A stretch of 64,000 bases of DNA from Calditrichota bacterium (lineage in GTDB: Bacteria; Electryoneota; RPQS01): assembly GCA_020637445.1 (NCBI GenBank), contig JACJVZ010000003.1, positions 248,001-312,000 on the forward strand. The letters run 5' to 3'. The notes beneath the pieces were generated by a model. The model saw nothing but the letters and a program-made list of their open reading frames with translations. It was not told where the DNA came from and did no database searches. Within the stretch, counting starts at the first letter, position 1. Each line of letters begins with the position of its first letter. Both the position numbers and the translations under genes were made by a program. Of this stretch, positions 61,880 through 64,000 are shown one piece after another.

Positions 61880-62926
61880 TTAAGGCGCGGAGACTTGCTG
61901 TCCGTTGCGTATCCACACGTCGATGCTACTCTTAACATCGCCCACTGGTGAAACACCCAATTCTTCAGCCACCCCTTCGTTCCAATAAAGCTCCGGATCT
62001 TGGACAAATGCGATTGGAATTGTGCCGGGATTTGTCCCACTAAGAATTTCAGAGGCAATCTTTCCTGCTGTTCTGCCCATTTCTTCGTAGCTCCCACCCA
62101 AGGCGAAAAGGGCACCCGCTTCTACAGACGACCTTGTACAATCAAACACGGGTAGCTTGTTGTCCTTCGCTACCTGAAGCAAAGAGGGAAGGGCCTGATG
62201 CACAGTATTGTCTGTGGGAACGAATATCGCATCCACGTTGCCGACAAGAGCAACGGTTGCGCTGGAAACCTCGGAGGTGTTCGTAACAGTGCGTTCTACA
62301 AGCTCCATTCCAAGATTCTTGGCGACAATTCGTACCCGAGCCATCACCGCCTGTGAGTTGCTTTCACCCGAACCGAACACAACTCCGATTCTCTTGGCGT
62401 TGGGCAGTGCTTTGCTTGCAATCTCGAAGATTGCTTGGACGGGAGGAAGGTCTGTTGATGCCGCATAGTTTCGACCAGAACCGTCCCATGACGCTGCGAG
62501 CTTTGCTGCAACAGGATCCGTCACACCACCCTGCACAATTGGAATCGTCTTGGTTCGTTCCGCGATTGCCTGAGCAACTGGCGTGCCCAAAACGTAGATC
62601 AAATCCGGCTTGTCCGACACAATTTGATCCGCAATCTGGTTCGTCAACGTCACGTCATTCTGTGCATCCTTGTAGGGAAGAATCTTAATCTTCCCAGCTT
62701 TTCCAAGGTCGGATGCCATCAAAGTCTCGGAAAAACCCTTTCGCAAGTCTGCGACTGGTTCGATTTCGATGATTTGGAAGACAGCGACTTGAAACTCCAA
62801 TTTCTTCATTGAAGGTGAGCTCTTGCAACTCCATACGCTAAAAGCTGCAACCGAAAGAAACAGAATAACCGCAATACTAATTGAGCGACAAATTCGACCG
62901 GGTGATATGAGACTCGAATGGTTCAC
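61880..62926 (-). CDS. ABC substrate-binding lipoprotein (PF04392 family)
   Basis: A 348-residue solute-binding protein with signal helix and lipobox (FSVWSC, Cys about 34). The two-lobe fold begins KLEFQVAVFQIIEIEPVADLRKGF and shows the family blocks LTNQIADQIVSDKPDLIYVLGTPVAQA, TKTIPIVQGGVTDPVAA, KRIGVVFGSGESNS and IFVPTDNTVHQALPSLL. Some relatives (TrpX) bind tryptophan, but others bind other aromatic or unknown ligands. The start is GTG with AAAGGAGG upstream. It opens the operon that continues to the peptide and radical SAM genes, so it could import a precursor or a small ligand for that system. Confidence 0.85.
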   Translation of the reverse strand: MNHSSLISPGRICRSISIAVILFLSVAAFSVWSCKSSPSMKKLEFQVAVFQIIEIEPVADLRKGFSETLMASDLGKAGKIKILPYKDAQNDVTLTNQIADQIVSDKPDLIYVLGTPVAQAIAERTKTIPIVQGGVTDPVAAKLAASWDGSGRNYAASTDLPPVQAIFEIASKALPNAKRIGVVFGSGESNSQAVMARVRIVAKNLGMELVERTVTNTSEVSSATVALVGNVDAIFVPTDNTVHQALPSLLQVAKDNKLPVFDCTRSSVEAGALFALGGSYEEMGRTAGKIASEILSGTNPGTIPIAFVQDPELYWNEGVAEELGVSPVGDVKSSIDVWIRNGQQVSAP

Positions 62927-63009
62927 TTTCGTCCTCCTTTGTGGACTCGTGCCTTGATGAGCGATTTCGAATATTTAGTCGACAGTATGAAATCCATAAA
63001 TGTGTCGGA

Positions 63010-63975
63010 TCACAGAGCTTCTGGATGATATTTCAATCCTTGTTTGTCCTTTTCTTGGATAAGTTCAGCCACAAGCTGATTAGCTAGCAACGAGCTCTCA
63101 ATTCGCGTTGCAATAATGTCGACGTGCGGAATCTCGCCTTTCCCTTCATTTGCTTTCTCGTGACCCGTTGGCATTCCAAAAGACTCAATCAAGTATACTA
63201 TGTCGTCTAGAACGATTACTTCGCGCTTTGCGTTACGGTTGATTTGGAGAAAGTGCCCAGGCTTCATATGGCGCCTCATTAAACGCATCAGGTCAATTGT
63301 ATCGTATAGCGCATTCGCAACTCTGTCGACTAGATCGGTTTGCTGCGCGTTATCATTGCCGTTACGTGAGGACTGTTCAACTGCTTCTTTAAGCGCAGCT
63401 ATATCTACACCTTGTATATCTTTCAAAATGGCCTTTCCCCCTTGTGGAAAGATTTCGCGCAGCTTCTTGGAATTTTCGGCTTCGATATTTGGTTTTGACT
63501 CAAACCACTCCAAGTAAGTTGCGGCAATTGTATATCCATCCCAGCAGAACATCCAGTGTTGATCGCGTTGTTTCAGCTTTTCTTGCAACAAGTGCTTAAA
63601 CGCTGTCTTGAAACTCTCATACAATTCGTGATTTCCAGATAGTGACCCCAAAGCGGGACCAGGGTAGTAAAAGATAAATCTTGTCGGTTCTCGTTTTGCG
63701 TAACCTGAAAGATCAGAAGTCAGCTGTTTTAGAAACTGATCCATTGTTGTGATCGGATAGTACTGTTTGTACAATGAATGTACGGCAACAAACAGTCCAG
63801 ATGTGGTGGCAAAGACACCAAGAGGTTCAATGAAGCATGCGACGAAGTTGTGAGTGCTTCCATTTGTCGATACATCGACGCCGTAATAGATTAGCGTTGC
63901 GCCGAAACCAATAATCAGTCCCATACTCAGCGGTTGATGCATCATATCAAACATGTTGAGTAACTCATTTAGCAC
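63010..63975 (-). CDS. Membrane-anchored protein of unknown function (5' end may lie outside)
   Basis: At least 321 residues. Two hydrophobic segments near the N-terminus (about 16-33 and 44-65: LSMGLIIGFGATLIYYGVDV, CFIEPLGVFATTSGLFVAVHSLY) anchor a large soluble domain. Seen in it: FIFYYPGPALGSLSGNHELYESFKTAF near 100, MFCWDGYTIAATYLEWFE near 143, LVDRVANALYDTIDLMRLMRRHM and EVIVLDDIVYLIESFGMPTGHE. I do not recognise the fold; the second half could be a signalling domain. The GTG at 63975 is used, but the frame stays open to the window edge. It is not obviously linked to the ABC operon, 83 bp away. Confidence 0.5.
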   Translation of the reverse strand: MLNELLNMFDMMHQPLSMGLIIGFGATLIYYGVDVSTNGSTHNFVACFIEPLGVFATTSGLFVAVHSLYKQYYPITTMDQFLKQLTSDLSGYAKREPTRFIFYYPGPALGSLSGNHELYESFKTAFKHLLQEKLKQRDQHWMFCWDGYTIAATYLEWFESKPNIEAENSKKLREIFPQGGKAILKDIQGVDIAALKEAVEQSSRNGNDNAQQTDLVDRVANALYDTIDLMRLMRRHMKPGHFLQINRNAKREVIVLDDIVYLIESFGMPTGHEKANEGKGEIPHVDIIATRIESSLLANQLVAELIQEKDKQGLKYHPEAL

Positions 63976-64000
63976 AGCTTTTCTTAGGGGACGTGCTGAC

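Noticed and set aside
1..64000. CRISPR arrays, tRNA or rRNA genes, insertion sequences
   Set aside because: Scanning by eye found no regularly spaced repeat array, no cloverleaf with T-loop consensus, and no transposase; short or diverged RNA genes may be missed.

Overview
The window looks like a chromosomal segment from an uncultured, Gram-negative member of the FCB superphylum (a KSB1-, Zixibacteria- or Calditrichota-like lineage; this placement is inference from gene content). Two proteins end in a type IX secretion (Por/T9SS type A) sorting domain, lipoproteins and an outer-membrane beta-barrel are present, and cytochrome maturation uses the ResB/CcsA (System II) machinery.

Layout. 1-20.4 kb is mostly housekeeping: a T9SS-sorted protein tail, an LpxH-like phosphoesterase, Hsp20, CorA, a DUF1003 protein, an S9 peptidase, Tag glycosylase, an FMN reductase, TypA/BipA, three secreted proteins (a beta-helix protein, a four-repeat protein and a 5'-nucleotidase-like T9SS cargo) and an ABC-2 exporter with a HerA-like ATPase. 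20.6-24.4 kb is a symporter / M20 hydrolase / alanine racemase operon. 24.4-27.3 kb holds resB and ccsA.

27.6-53.1 kb is the core of interest. On the minus strand, thirteen genes with overlaps or gaps of 19 bp or less run hemC-hemD-hemE-hemN-hemH-hemY-hemX-like-hemA-hemB-hemL-histidine kinase-response regulator-seven-heme cytochrome. Divergent from it, on the plus strand, run an NHL beta-propeller protein, a six-heme cytochrome that strongly resembles the Geobacter nanowire subunit OmcS, an outer-membrane barrel with a discoidin-like insert, two CsgG-fold proteins, a double-parvulin PPIase, and two decahaem-plus cytochromes with 26 and 16 CxxCH motifs. The four cytochromes carry 55 heme motifs. 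I read this as one heme-supply, maturation and extracellular electron transfer locus, probably including a cytochrome filament.

53.1-54.6 kb holds a small membrane protein and a peroxiredoxin whose peroxidatic position is an in-frame TGA, best read as selenocysteine. From about 55 kb the DNA looks more AT-rich and accessory: three unassigned genes (one with an excisionase-type helix-turn-helix), then a minus-strand cassette of ABC importer (PF04392-type binding lipoprotein, permease, ATPase), a 61-residue peptide, a radical SAM/SPASM protein with a PqqD-like tail, and a zinc-ribbon methyltransferase. The cassette looks like an undescribed peptide-modification (RiPP-like) system. A membrane-anchored protein of unknown function reaches the right edge.
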